From Shinella sp. PSBB067 (GTDB taxonomy: Bacteria; Pseudomonadota; Alphaproteobacteria; Rhizobiales; Rhizobiaceae), in the NCBI RefSeq assembly GCF_016839145.1, contig NZ_CP069303.1:248001-312000 (forward strand): a stretch of DNA of 64,000 nucleotides, given 5' to 3'. Positions 28,417 to 37,613 of the stretch are shown here, piece after piece. Position 1 is the stretch's first letter; each line of letters opens with the position of its first letter. The notes beneath the pieces are model-generated. The model did no database searches, had not been told where the DNA came from, and saw only the letters and a program-made list of their open reading frames with translations. The translations under genes were made by a program, and so were the position numbers.

Positions 28417-29676
28417 ATGAAAAGACTTCTGACTGCGGCGCTTCTCACCACGCTGATGGCTTCCAGCGCGCTGGCCGATACCACGCTGAAGCTCGTCGAG
28501 GTGATCACCAGCCCCGAGCGCACGGAAACGCTGAAATCCATCGTCGGCAAGTTCGAGGCGGCCAATCCCGGCACCAAGGTCGAGATCATCTCGCTGCCCT
28601 GGGGCGAGGCGTTCCAGAAATTCGCGACCATGGTCTCGGCCGGCGAGGTGCCTGATGTCATGGAAATGCCCGACACCTGGCTGTCGCTCTACGCCAATAA
28701 CGGCATGCTGGAGAGCCTGGAGCCCTATCTCGAAAAATGGGAACACACGCCGGGCCTGACGGCACGCGCCCTGGAACTCGGCCGCGACATCAAGAACACG
28801 GCCTATATGCTGCCCTACGGCTTCTATCTTCGCGCCATGTTCTACAACAAGAAGCTGCTGGCCGAGGCCGGCGTTTCCGAGCCGCCGAAGACGCTGGACG
28901 AATTCGCGGAAGCCTCAAAGAAGGTCTCGGCCCTGCCGGGCAAGTACGGCTATTGCCTTCGCGGCGGGCCGGGCGGCCTCAACGGCTGGGTGATGTTCGG
29001 CGCCTCCATGGCCGGCTCCAACAAGTTCTTCAACGAGGACGGCACCTCCACCTTCAACAGCGAGGGCTGGGTCAAGGGCCTCACCTTCCTGATCGACCTC
29101 TACAAGAACGGCTACGCGCCGAAGGACAGCGTCAACTGGGGCTTCAACGAGATCGTCGCGGGCTTCTATTCCGGCACCTGCGCCTTCCTCGATCAGGACC
29201 CGGACGCGCTGATCGCCATCGCCGAGCGCATGAAGGCGGAAGATTACGGCATCATGACCATGCCGAAGGGCCCGGACGGCAAGACCTTCCCGACCATCGG
29301 TTTTGCCGGCTGGTCGATGTTCGCCTCCAGTGCCAACAAGGACCTGTCCTGGAAATTGATCGAGACGCTCGAAGGGCCGGAAGGCAATATCGAGTGGAAC
29401 AAGCGCACCGGCGCGCTGCCGGTGCACACGTCGGCGGAAAAGGATCCGTTCTATTCGAGCGAGCAGTTCAAGGGCTGGTTCGCCGAGCTTGAGGACAAGG
29501 ATGCCGTGCCGACCGTGATGCCGACGCATCTGGAGGAATTCGCCTTCTTCAAGGATTCGCTTGTCATCAAGACCTCGCAGGAGGCCCTTCTCGGCGACAT
29601 CACGCCGGAAGACCTCGCCAACCAGTGGGCGGACTACCTGACCAAGGCGCAGCAGAAGTTCCTGGCGAAGCAATAA
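28417..29676 (+). CDS. periplasmic binding protein of CUT1-type ABC importer
   Basis: A 419-residue family 1 extracellular binding protein. The signal peptide spans about 1-20 (SSALADTTL). The mature protein shows the MalE/UgpB-like pattern (FEAANPGTKVEIISLPWGEAFQKF; GEVPDVMEMPDTWLS; YMLPYGFYLRAMFYNKKLL). AAGAGGGA precedes ATG 28417. It is the first gene of the transporter part of the GntR-PLP enzyme operon. This class binds sugars, glycerophosphodiesters or related polyols; the substrate here is unknown. Confidence 0.92.
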   Translation: MKRLLTAALLTTLMASSALADTTLKLVEVITSPERTETLKSIVGKFEAANPGTKVEIISLPWGEAFQKFATMVSAGEVPDVMEMPDTWLSLYANNGMLESLEPYLEKWEHTPGLTARALELGRDIKNTAYMLPYGFYLRAMFYNKKLLAEAGVSEPPKTLDEFAEASKKVSALPGKYGYCLRGGPGGLNGWVMFGASMAGSNKFFNEDGTSTFNSEGWVKGLTFLIDLYKNGYAPKDSVNWGFNEIVAGFYSGTCAFLDQDPDALIAIAERMKAEDYGIMTMPKGPDGKTFPTIGFAGWSMFASSANKDLSWKLIETLEGPEGNIEWNKRTGALPVHTSAEKDPFYSSEQFKGWFAELEDKDAVPTVMPTHLEEFAFFKDSLVIKTSQEALLGDITPEDLANQWADYLTKAQQKFLAKQ

Positions 29677-29688
29677 CGCCGGGAGCCC

Positions 29689-29717
29689 GCCGGACGGAGA
29701 ACGAGGCTCCGTCCGGC
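29689..29717 (+). terminator. intercistronic stem-loop between binding protein and permease genes
   Basis: GCCGGACGGAG (29689-29699) pairs perfectly with CTCCGTCCGGC (29707-29717), an 11-bp stem with a 7-nt loop, followed by TTCTTCC. It sits 12 bp after the binding-protein stop. Such structures stabilise the upstream message or stop part of transcription, giving more binding protein than permease. Confidence 0.7.
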
Positions 29718-29759
29718 TTCTTCCACAAAACGCCCCGCAAGCCTGATGGAAGCGAGACG

Positions 29760-30683
29760 ATGACCCATGCTGCCTATCACCCGGCCACGCGGCCGTTCAG
29801 AAAGCGGTTCGCCGATGCTGCGGAGCCCTATCTCTACAGCGCGCCGGCGCTCATCCTGATCGTCGCCGTGATGCTGGTGCCGCTGGTGCTCGGCATTTCC
29901 TACGCCTTCCGCGATATCCAACTCCTCAATCCCTTCTCCGGCGGTTTCATCGGGCTCGACCATTTCCGGGCGCTGGGGCAGGACCAGGCCTTCTTCCGGG
30001 CCCTGCGCAACACGCTCTGGTGGACGGGCGCCTCGGTCTTCCTGCAATTCGTCTTCGGGCTCATCCTCGCGCTGCTGCTGGACAAGCCCTTTGCCGGCCG
30101 CGGGCTGGCGCAGGCGCTCTGCTTCCTGCCATGGGCGGTGCCCAGCTTCCTTGCCGGCCTCAACTGGGCCTGGCTCTTCAACCCTGTCATCGGTCCGCTG
30201 CCGCACTGGATGTACGCCTTCGGCATTCTCGACGCGCCCAACAACATCCTGTCCGATCCGCAGCTTGCCATGTGGGGGCCGATCATCGCCAATGTCTGGT
30301 GGGGCATTCCGTTCTTCGCGATCACCCTGCTTGCCGCGCTGCAGGCGATCCCGCGCGATCTCTACGAGGCCGCGAGCATCGACGGGGCAGGGCCGGTCCA
30401 GCGTTTCGTCTCGATCACGCTGCCGTTCCTCGCGCCCACCATCGCCATCACCATCCTCCTGCGCACCGTCTGGATATCCAACTTCGCCGACCTCATCGTC
30501 GTCATGACGAATGGCGGGCCGGCCGATCGCACGCAGATCGTCGCGAGCTACATCTTCACGCAAGCCTTCAAGCGGCTGGATTTCGGCTATGCCTCGGCCA
30601 TCGCGCTCGTGCTGCTGGTCCTGCTTCTCGTCTATTCGCTGCTGATCGTGCTTCTGCGCCAGACGCTGCTCAACAAGGACTGA
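29760..30683 (+). CDS. ABC transporter permease (MalF/UgpA type)
   Basis: The protein has 307 residues and about six membrane helices, first at about 24-46. The permease loop EAASIDGAGPVQRFVSITLPFLAP is canonical for CUT1 importers. ATG 29760 is 83 bp after the binding-protein stop, the gap holding a stable stem-loop. It forms a heterodimer with the permease encoded 4 bp downstream. Confidence 0.93.
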   Translation: MTHAAYHPATRPFRKRFADAAEPYLYSAPALILIVAVMLVPLVLGISYAFRDIQLLNPFSGGFIGLDHFRALGQDQAFFRALRNTLWWTGASVFLQFVFGLILALLLDKPFAGRGLAQALCFLPWAVPSFLAGLNWAWLFNPVIGPLPHWMYAFGILDAPNNILSDPQLAMWGPIIANVWWGIPFFAITLLAALQAIPRDLYEAASIDGAGPVQRFVSITLPFLAPTIAITILLRTVWISNFADLIVVMTNGGPADRTQIVASYIFTQAFKRLDFGYASAIALVLLVLLLVYSLLIVLLRQTLLNKD

Positions 30684-30687
30684 CGCC

Positions 30688-31521
30688 ATGCGAACCCGCA
30701 AAATCGCCGTCACCGTCGCGCACCGGCTCGCAATCCTCGCCTATATCGCCTTCGCGCTCTTTCCGCTCTTCTGGCTGCTCAAGGTGTCGGTGACGCCGAA
30801 CGACCTGCTCTACAGCGAGGGCGTGCGCATGTGGCCGTCACGCGCGACGCTGGAGCACTATACCTTCGTCATCGCCCACAGCGCCTTCCCGACCTTCTTC
30901 AAGAACAGCCTGATCGTCGCGGGCTCGACCGCGGTGACGGTGACGATCCTTGCCTCGCTCGCCGGCTATGCGCTGTCGCGCTTCCGCTTCCGGGCGAAAT
31001 ACTGGATCGTCGCGCTGATGCTGATCACGCAGATGTTCCCGCTCGTCATGCTGGTCGCGCCGATCTTCAAGATGCTCTCGCCGCTCGGCCTCACCAACAG
31101 CCTCACCGGCCTCGTCATCGTCTACACCGCCTTCAACGTGCCGTTCGCGACCTTCCTCATGCAGTCCTTCTTCGACGGCATTCCGAAGGACCTGGAGGAG
31201 GCGGCGATGATCGACGGGGCGACGCAGTTCATCGCCTTCCGCCAGATCATCCTGCCGCTGACGCTGCCCGGCATCGCCGCCACGCTCGGCTTCGTCTTCA
31301 CCGCCGCATGGAGCGAACTGCTCTTCGCGCTGATGCTGATCTCCGGCAACGACGCGGCGACCTTCCCGGTCGGGCTCCTTACCTTCGTCTCGAAATTCTC
31401 CGTCGATTTCGGGCAGATGATGGCGGCGGGCATTCTCGCGCTCATCCCGGCCTGCCTCTTCTTCCTGCTCATCCAGCGCTATCTCGTGCAGGGCCTGACG
31501 GCCGGCGCGGTCAAAGGCTGA
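30688..31521 (+). CDS. ABC transporter permease (MalG/UgpE type)
   Basis: A 277-residue permease with six predicted helices and the loop EEAAMIDGATQFIAFRQIILPLTLPG, typical of the MalG family. It follows the MalF-type gene after 4 bp and precedes the ATPase gene by 11 bp. With its partners it makes a complete CUT1 importer. Confidence 0.94.
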   Translation: MRTRKIAVTVAHRLAILAYIAFALFPLFWLLKVSVTPNDLLYSEGVRMWPSRATLEHYTFVIAHSAFPTFFKNSLIVAGSTAVTVTILASLAGYALSRFRFRAKYWIVALMLITQMFPLVMLVAPIFKMLSPLGLTNSLTGLVIVYTAFNVPFATFLMQSFFDGIPKDLEEAAMIDGATQFIAFRQIILPLTLPGIAATLGFVFTAAWSELLFALMLISGNDAATFPVGLLTFVSKFSVDFGQMMAAGILALIPACLFFLLIQRYLVQGLTAGAVKG

Positions 31522-31532
31522 AAGGACCTTCC

Positions 31533-32612
31533 ATGGCTTCCATCGATATTGAGGGCATCCGCAAGAGCTTCGGCGCCTTTCCCGTGCTGCACGGCGTCGA
31601 CCTTGCCATCAGGGACGGCGAGTTCATCGTGCTGGTCGGCCCCTCCGGCTGCGGAAAATCGACGCTGCTGCGCATGATCGCCGGCCTTGAGGAGGTCACG
31701 GCCGGCGACATCCGTATCGACGGCAAGCGCGTCAACGATCTTGCCCCCAAGGATCGCGACATCGCCATGGTGTTCCAGTCCTATGCGCTCTATCCGCATA
31801 TGAGCGTCGCCGACAACATGAGCTACAGCCTGCGCCTGCGCCGCTCCACCAAGGAGAAGATCGCCAGCGCCGTCAGCGGCGCGGCCGCGAAGCTCGGGCT
31901 CGACCCGCTCCTGGAGCGCCGTCCGCGCGCCCTTTCCGGCGGCCAGCGCCAGCGCGTCGCCATGGGCCGCGCCATCGTGCGCCAGCCGAAGGCCTTTCTC
32001 TTCGACGAGCCGCTGTCGAACCTCGATGCGCGCCTGCGCGAGCAGATGCGCGCCGAAATCAAGAAACTGCACGGCGACCTGCGCGCCACCTCCATCTACG
32101 TGACGCACGACCAGATCGAGGCCATGACGCTCGCCGACCGCATCGTCGCCATGCATGGCGGCGTGGTGCAGCAGGTCGGCTCGCCGCTCGACCTCTACGA
32201 CCGCCCCGCCAACCTCTTCGTCGCGGGCTTCATCGGCTCGCCCGGCATGAACTTCTTCGAGGGACGCTATATCGTTTCCGGCGACCGGGCCGACCTGCGG
32301 CTCGCAAACGGCGTGATGCTGCCCGTCCGCAGGATGGCGGGCATCGAAAGCGGCGCGGCGGCAACGCTCGGCATCCGCCCGGAACATGTGGCGATCGACG
32401 GGGGCGGTGCGCTGGAGGCCAAGGTCGACCTCATCGAGCCGACCGGCTTCGGCATCATCATGCATGTGAGCGTGCACGACGTGCCGCTGAAGATCTTCAC
32501 GCTCGACCGCGCCATGCTCACCCCCGGCGCGACGGTGCGCATCGACCTGCCGCAGGAGAGGCTCCACCTCTTCGACGAGGAAGGGCGCCGCCTCGACCGG
32601 CCGCCCGCATGA
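31533..32612 (+). CDS. ABC transporter ATPase (MalK/UgpC type)
   Basis: The 359-residue ATPase has Walker A GPSGCGKST, Q-loop QSYALYPHM, signature LSGGQRQRVAMGRA, Walker B AFLFDEPLSNLD and H-loop THDQ. A C-terminal regulatory domain with an OB-fold (about 240-359) contains LGIRPEHVAI. It closes the operon that starts with the GntR regulator at 26487. The convergent LVIVD gene begins 12 bp downstream. Confidence 0.94.
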   Translation: MASIDIEGIRKSFGAFPVLHGVDLAIRDGEFIVLVGPSGCGKSTLLRMIAGLEEVTAGDIRIDGKRVNDLAPKDRDIAMVFQSYALYPHMSVADNMSYSLRLRRSTKEKIASAVSGAAAKLGLDPLLERRPRALSGGQRQRVAMGRAIVRQPKAFLFDEPLSNLDARLREQMRAEIKKLHGDLRATSIYVTHDQIEAMTLADRIVAMHGGVVQQVGSPLDLYDRPANLFVAGFIGSPGMNFFEGRYIVSGDRADLRLANGVMLPVRRMAGIESGAAATLGIRPEHVAIDGGGALEAKVDLIEPTGFGIIMHVSVHDVPLKIFTLDRAMLTPGATVRIDLPQERLHLFDEEGRRLDRPPA

Positions 32613-32624
32613 CGGGCCGCAGGC

Positions 32625-33869
32625 TCAGCCGCCGTATTCGATGATTTCGAGCCCGGCATTGTAGTCGGTCGCATAGATCAGCCCCCGTGCGTCGACGAAG
32701 ACGTCCGCCGACTGGATGACCTGCGGCCGGCCCGGGCGCTTGTCGGTCATCGTCCGCGGGGCGGCCGGCACGAGTGCGCCGGTCTCGACGGGGCGGTAGG
32801 GGTCTGAGATGTCGAAGGCGCGGATGCCGGCATTCTGCCAGGTGGCGAAGATCAGCGTGTCGGAAACGAAGCTGCCCGGCCGGTTCTCGTGCAGGTTATG
32901 CGGGCCGAAATGGCCGCCCTTCTTCGTGTAGTCGATCTCGTCCGGGATCGGGAAGGTCGAGATGCTGATCGGGTTCGACGGCGCGCGGATGTCGAAGACC
33001 CAGGTGTGCTTGCGCCCGTCCTCCTCGTTGTCCAGCACCGCCTCGTCGGCGACGACGAGCAGGCCGCGCTCCACGAGCGGCAGGGGCGAGTGTGTGCCGC
33101 CGCCATAGGGCGGGCACCAGTTGTGGTGCTTGATCAGCGTCGGCGCGCAATGGTCCGTGATGTCGAGCAGCGTCAGCCCGCCGTCGCGCCAGCAGGCATA
33201 GGCCGTGTCGCCGTGCACCAGCGCGTGGTGCAGCGCATGGCGCCGGCCCTCCGGCGCATTGGAGGTCTCGCCGGCCGCCTTGTTCATGCCGGGCAGCCAC
33301 CAGCGGCCGACGAGTTCCGGCTTCGTCGGGTCGGCCATGTCGATGGTGACGAAGATATAGTCGGTGAAGCCGTCGAGCAGCGCCGAGGCATAGGCATAGC
33401 GCCCGCCGACATACCACAGCCGGTGGAAGCCGACGCCGTCGACGTCGAGCTGGCCGATCTTGCGCGGCCGGTCGGGCGTGGAAATGTCGTAGACCGTCAT
33501 GCCGGCCGTCCAGGCGCGCTTCGTCTTCGCGCCCGCCACCGTCTCGCCCACGGACTTCGTGTAATAGGCCTTCTCGTCGGAGAAGGTCTCGACATCGGCG
33601 AAGAGATCGAGCGCGTTGATGACGAGGAGAAGGTCGTCATGGGTCTGGAGATGGATGTTCCAGGTGTTCGCCGGCGCGGGGACATAGGTGACGTTCCCGG
33701 GGTTCTTCGGGTCGCGCACGTCGATGATCGAGAAGCCCTGCGACCAGGGATGCGCCACATAGGCAAAGCCGCGGTGCACCATGAGCTGCAGCCCGTCGCC
33801 GCGCCCGCCGATGTCGGAATGACCGATCAGTGTCATGTTGCGGGAAAAGTCCGGGGCGATGAGGCGCAT
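32625..33869 (-). CDS. LVIVD-repeat beta-propeller protein
   Basis: The 414-residue protein is built of LVIVD-type repeats, visible as recurrent blocks: FSIIDVRDPKNPGNV, MTVYDISTPDRPRKIG, IFVTIDMADPTKPELVG, LTLLDITDHCAPTLI, TWVFDIRAPSNPISIS, IRAFDISDPYRPVETG. These form a beta-propeller. No signal peptide is evident from ATG 33869, so it is probably cytoplasmic. Several conserved His, Trp and Asp residues between blades (HHNWCPPYGGGTHS; HFGPHNLHENRPG) suggest a metal or ligand site and possible enzymatic activity. It follows the ribose-type importer genes by 55 bp on the same strand. Function unknown. Confidence 0.8.
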   Translation of the reverse strand: MRLIAPDFSRNMTLIGHSDIGGRGDGLQLMVHRGFAYVAHPWSQGFSIIDVRDPKNPGNVTYVPAPANTWNIHLQTHDDLLLVINALDLFADVETFSDEKAYYTKSVGETVAGAKTKRAWTAGMTVYDISTPDRPRKIGQLDVDGVGFHRLWYVGGRYAYASALLDGFTDYIFVTIDMADPTKPELVGRWWLPGMNKAAGETSNAPEGRRHALHHALVHGDTAYACWRDGGLTLLDITDHCAPTLIKHHNWCPPYGGGTHSPLPLVERGLLVVADEAVLDNEEDGRKHTWVFDIRAPSNPISISTFPIPDEIDYTKKGGHFGPHNLHENRPGSFVSDTLIFATWQNAGIRAFDISDPYRPVETGALVPAAPRTMTDKRPGRPQVIQSADVFVDARGLIYATDYNAGLEIIEYGG

Positions 33870-33924
33870 GGTATCTGCTTTCAGGGATGGGGAAGGGGCG
33901 CCGCTTGCGCGGCGCCCGCGGGTC

Positions 33925-34965
33925 TCAGTTGAGGGCCGGGATCCAGGATGCGGTGGCCGCATCGCTCTTCAGGAAGGCCGGGAATTTCTGCTGCAGCTCC
34001 TCGATCGTCGAGATCTCGTTCTTCACGAGGTCGTCGCGGGTGACGAGCGTTGGCTGGAGCAGGACCGAGCGGCCGGGAAACTGGCCGGCGATCGCCAGCG
34101 AGACCGCACGCACGGAAACCTCGCCGACGACGGCGGCGTTGGTCGCGGCGGTCGCGGCCCAGGCGCTGTCTGGCTCGGCCATGAGCTGGATGTCGGCCGT
34201 CGAGATGTCGACGCCGTAGATCTTGACGTTCTGCGAGACGCCCAGCTCGTCGATGGCGAGCTTGACGCCCTTGGCGAACTCGTCCCACGGCGTGAAGATG
34301 ACGGAAATGTCCGGGTTGGCGCGCAGGATCGCCTTGGTCTGGTCGGCGACGGAAGCCGGGACGGTGTCGTTGACGACGCCCCAGACGGCCTTCTCCGTGA
34401 GGTTGTGCTTCTTCACGAAGTCCTGCCAGACGGCGTAGCGGCGGTCGAGCGGCGCGAAGCCGGCGACATAGACGGCGCCGCCGACGAAGCCGTCGCCCTT
34501 GTCCTTCACCGCCTGCTCCAGGACGAGGCGCGCCATGTCGGCGTCCGACTGCTCGAGCTGCGGGATCTGCTCGTTGTCGAGGTTCACGTCGTAGGCGACG
34601 ACCTTGATGCCGGCGTCGAGCGCCTTCTGGGCGACGTCCTGCAGCACTTCCGGGCGGCCGTTGTTGATGATGATGCCGTCGACGCCGAGGTTGATCGCCT
34701 GTTCGATCAGGCTGCGCTGGGTGTCGTTGTCGTTGCGCGCCTGCGAGATCGTCAGCTTGACGCCGAGCGCGTCGGCCTGGCGCTTCACGCCGGCCTCGAA
34801 GGCCTGAAGCCAGTCGCCGGAGCCGAGGAAGCTGACGACGGCGATGTCGACATCGCCCTTGTCGAAGGGCGCCGGTGCGCCCGCGATGCCGCCGGCCGCG
34901 GCCGTGCCGGCTGCAAGCAGGGCGCCCGCGACGGCGCCGGTCAGGGATTTCAGGATTGCATTCAT
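33925..34965 (-). CDS. periplasmic binding protein of ribose-type (CUT2) ABC importer
   Basis: A 346-residue type I binding protein. Signal peptide about 1-25 (GTAAAGG). The core has DIAVVSFLGSGDWLQAFEAGVKRQADALGV, DNDTQRSLIEQAINLGVDGIIINNG and AGIKVVAYDVNLDN, as in RbsB-like proteins. It lies 28 bp after the permease gene, i.e. last of the three transporter genes, followed by the LVIVD gene. The ligand is unknown. Confidence 0.9.
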   Translation of the reverse strand: MNAILKSLTGAVAGALLAAGTAAAGGIAGAPAPFDKGDVDIAVVSFLGSGDWLQAFEAGVKRQADALGVKLTISQARNDNDTQRSLIEQAINLGVDGIIINNGRPEVLQDVAQKALDAGIKVVAYDVNLDNEQIPQLEQSDADMARLVLEQAVKDKGDGFVGGAVYVAGFAPLDRRYAVWQDFVKKHNLTEKAVWGVVNDTVPASVADQTKAILRANPDISVIFTPWDEFAKGVKLAIDELGVSQNVKIYGVDISTADIQLMAEPDSAWAATAATNAAVVGEVSVRAVSLAIAGQFPGRSVLLQPTLVTRDDLVKNEISTIEELQQKFPAFLKSDAATASWIPALN

Positions 34966-34993
34966 GGGTGTCTCCCGGTTTCGTTATGGAAAA

Positions 34994-36013
34994 TCAGCGT
35001 CGCCCGCGGGCAACGCCATAGGTCAGCGCCAGCGCGCCGACCAAGACGGCGCCCTTGACGAAATCCTGCGCATAGTAGGGCGCGTTCAGCATGGTCAGGC
35101 CGTTCAGCAGCACCCCGACGAAGACCGCGCCGACGATGGTGCCGAAGACGTTGGGCCGGCGCAGGCCGAGCACGGCAAAGCCGATCAGCGCGGCGGCGAC
35201 CGAATCCATCAGGAGCGACGCGCCGGAGGAGACGTCGCCGCGGCCGACGCGGGCGGCCACCACGATGCCGCCGAGCGAGGCGAGCGCGCCGGAAAGGACA
35301 TAGGCGAGCGTCTTCAGCCGGTCCGTCGGCCCGCCGGCCAGCCGCGTCGCCAGCTCGTTGCCGCCGGTCGCAAAGAGCAGCCGGCCGATGCGCGTGCGCT
35401 CGGTCAGGACGAAGAGCGCGACGGCGACAAGCGCCATGATGACGACGGGCAGCGGCACCACGCCGAACAGGCTGGAGCGGCCGATCAGCAGGAAGAGCGG
35501 ATCGTATTTCCCGGTGGCGGTCGAGCCGTCGGGCAGGATGAGGCCGGGCGATATGGAGCGGCCGGCGGTCGGGATGAGCTGGAGGCCGGTGAGCAGGAAC
35601 ATCACCGCGAGCGTCGCCAGCAGGTCCGGCACCTTGAGGCGGACGATGAGGAAGGCATTGAGGAGGCCGACGGCCGCGCCGAGCAGCAGCACCAGCGGCA
35701 CGGTGGCGAAGACGCCGAGGCCCCAGACAATCATGAAGTAGCTCGCCGCCATGACGCTGGAGGCGGCGACCGCGCCGATCGACAGGTCGAAGCCGCCGAC
35801 CGCGAGCGTGACCGTGACGCCGGCCCCGAGGATGGCGACGACCGAGACGGCCTGCAGGATGCTCATCAGGTTGTTGATGGTGATGAAGGCCGGCTGGGCG
35901 GCGGTGAAGCCGGCCACCATGACGAAGAGCAGGATGAAGACCGCGCCGGCCCTGAGGAATTCCCGGGCGCGGTCGCTGCCGTTCGCGATGGACTGGTCGG
36001 GGGCGGTGCTCAT
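34994..36013 (-). CDS. ABC transporter permease (RbsC type)
   Basis: The 339-residue permease has eight to ten hydrophobic helices and the CUT2 permease hallmark GGFDLSIGAVAASSVMAASY (about 72-91). Its start overlaps the ATPase stop (ATGA at 36010-36013). It acts with the double ATPase and the RbsB-like binding protein. Confidence 0.93.
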   Translation of the reverse strand: MSTAPDQSIANGSDRAREFLRAGAVFILLFVMVAGFTAAQPAFITINNLMSILQAVSVVAILGAGVTVTLAVGGFDLSIGAVAASSVMAASYFMIVWGLGVFATVPLVLLLGAAVGLLNAFLIVRLKVPDLLATLAVMFLLTGLQLIPTAGRSISPGLILPDGSTATGKYDPLFLLIGRSSLFGVVPLPVVIMALVAVALFVLTERTRIGRLLFATGGNELATRLAGGPTDRLKTLAYVLSGALASLGGIVVAARVGRGDVSSGASLLMDSVAAALIGFAVLGLRRPNVFGTIVGAVFVGVLLNGLTMLNAPYYAQDFVKGAVLVGALALTYGVARGRR

Positions 36014-37458
36014 CGTGCGTTGCTCTCGCTGATGGTGTGGTGGTCCATGACCAGCACGCGGTCGGCGACCTCGATGGCCTCTTCCGGATCGGAGGTGGCG
36101 ATCAGGGTTGCGCGGTCGGTGCGGCTGCGGATGGCGGTGATGATGTCGTGGCGCGCGCCGACGTCGACGCCCTGGAACGGCTCGTCGAGCAGGAGCAGCC
36201 GGCCGGGCTCTGCCTCCCAGCGACCGAGCACGACCTTCTGCTGGTTGCCGCCGGAGAGCGTCCAGACGGAGGCGGTCGGGCCTGCGGCGCGGATGCCGAG
36301 CCGCCGGATGGCGGCCTCGGCCTTCTCCCGCTCGCGGCGCGGCCGGATGAAGCCGGCGGGATACCAGCGGGAAAGATGCGGCAGGCTGATCGTCTCGGCG
36401 ATGGTCTCGCCGGGCCAGCCGGCCGGCATCAGCGAGGAACGGTGCCGGTCCTCGCCCGCCATGGCGACGCCGGCGGCGATCGCCTCGGCCGGCGTCTGCG
36501 GCGCATAGGGCACGCCGTCGAGGCGCATCGTGCCGCCGGCGAGCCGGCCGGCGCCGAACAGTGCGGACAACAGCCGGCTCTTGCCCGCGCCGAGCACGCC
36601 GGTGATCGCCACCACCTCGCCGCGATGGAGCGAGAGGCCGAACGGCTCGCTGGACGGCAGGAGCCGCGCGTCCGCGACCTCGAACACCGGAGCGCCTTCC
36701 GCCTGCCGGGCGTCCGGCCGCGCGGAGGCGAGGGGCCGGCCGATCATGGTCTCGATGGCCTTGTCGAAATCGACGGGCCGCGTGAACGTCTCGACCACGC
36801 GCCCGCCGCGCAGCACGGCGACGCGGTCGGCGAGCGCCGCAAGGTCGGCGGTGCGGTGGGAGATGTAGAGGATCGCGATGCCGCGCCGCTTGAGATCGAG
36901 CAGCGTGGCGTAGAGCCGCCGGGATTCGCTGGCGGAAAGGCTCGCCGTCGGCTCGTCGAGGATGAGCAGTTCGGCCCGGTTGGCCAGCGCGCGGGCGATG
37001 GCGACGAGCTGCCGGTCGGCGGCCGAAAGCTCGGCGAAGTCCCGGTCGACCGGCAGGTCGAAGCCCGCCTCGCGCAGCATGGCCTGTGCCTCCCGGCGCA
37101 CCCGGCCGCGCGAGACGAAGAAGGGCTGGCTGCGGTCGACGAAGCGGTTGAGCAGCAGCGCATCGCCCACCGTCAGGCCCGGAATGCCGACGAGGTCGGT
37201 CGACTGGTGCACGGTCACGATGCCGGCGGCGCTCGCCTCGGCCGGCGTCTGCGGGGCATAGGCGCGCCCCTTGAAGGCGACGCTGCCGCCGTCGGCCGAA
37301 AGGACGCCGGAGAGGATCTTCACGAAGGTCGACTTGCCCGCGCCGTTCGCGCCCATCAACGCCACGATCTCGCCGGGATCGACAGCAAGCGACAGGTCGA
37401 CGAGGGCTTTCGTCGATCCGAAGGATCGGGAGAGGGCGTGGGCTTCAAGCAGGGACAT
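36010..37458 (-). CDS. ABC transporter double ATPase (RbsA type)
   Basis: This protein of 482 residues fuses two ATPase domains. The first has GANGAGKST, a degenerate signature (LSAADRQLVAIARAL) and LLILDEPTASLS. The second has a modified Walker A (GVLGAGKSRL), signature LSGGNQQKVVLGRW and LLLLDEPFQGVD. The asymmetry is normal for CUT2 ATPases. It is the first gene of the operon 37458-32625. Confidence 0.93.
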   Translation of the reverse strand: MSLLEAHALSRSFGSTKALVDLSLAVDPGEIVALMGANGAGKSTFVKILSGVLSADGGSVAFKGRAYAPQTPAEASAAGIVTVHQSTDLVGIPGLTVGDALLLNRFVDRSQPFFVSRGRVRREAQAMLREAGFDLPVDRDFAELSAADRQLVAIARALANRAELLILDEPTASLSASESRRLYATLLDLKRRGIAILYISHRTADLAALADRVAVLRGGRVVETFTRPVDFDKAIETMIGRPLASARPDARQAEGAPVFEVADARLLPSSEPFGLSLHRGEVVAITGVLGAGKSRLLSALFGAGRLAGGTMRLDGVPYAPQTPAEAIAAGVAMAGEDRHRSSLMPAGWPGETIAETISLPHLSRWYPAGFIRPRREREKAEAAIRRLGIRAAGPTASVWTLSGGNQQKVVLGRWEAEPGRLLLLDEPFQGVDVGARHDIITAIRSRTDRATLIATSDPEEAIEVADRVLVMDHHTISESNAR

Positions 37459-37520
37459 GGCGTCGGCCGGGTTGGATTACAGGACTTATCTCTCAGGGGA
37501 GGCGCATGCGCGCAAGCAGA

Positions 37521-37532
37521 TTTCGTGCGAAA
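37521..37532. promoter_or_regulatory. operator-like palindrome upstream of the ribose-type operon
   Basis: TTTCGTGCGAAA is a near-perfect 12-bp palindrome 63 bp upstream of the RbsA-type start, inside an AT-richer stretch. It resembles a LacI-family operator in form. No LacI gene is visible nearby. TTGACA on the minus strand (37573-37568) could be a -35 box, but no convincing -10 is paired with it. Confidence 0.3.
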
Positions 37533-37585
37533 AATCGCCGATGAAAGAAAAACGGTTCCAATGGCTTATGTCAATTTTTCAAGGT

Positions 37586-37607
37586 GCCCGGCGCTTGCGC
37601 GCCGGGC
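37586..37607 (-). terminator. strong hairpin after the small gene at 37614
   Basis: GCCCGGCGC and GCGCCGGGC form a perfect 9-bp stem with a GCAA tetraloop on the minus strand, 6 bp after the stop of the hypothetical gene. No U-tract follows directly. It likely separates the YghU operon from the ribose-type operon. Confidence 0.55.
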
Positions 37608-37613
37608 CGCTCG

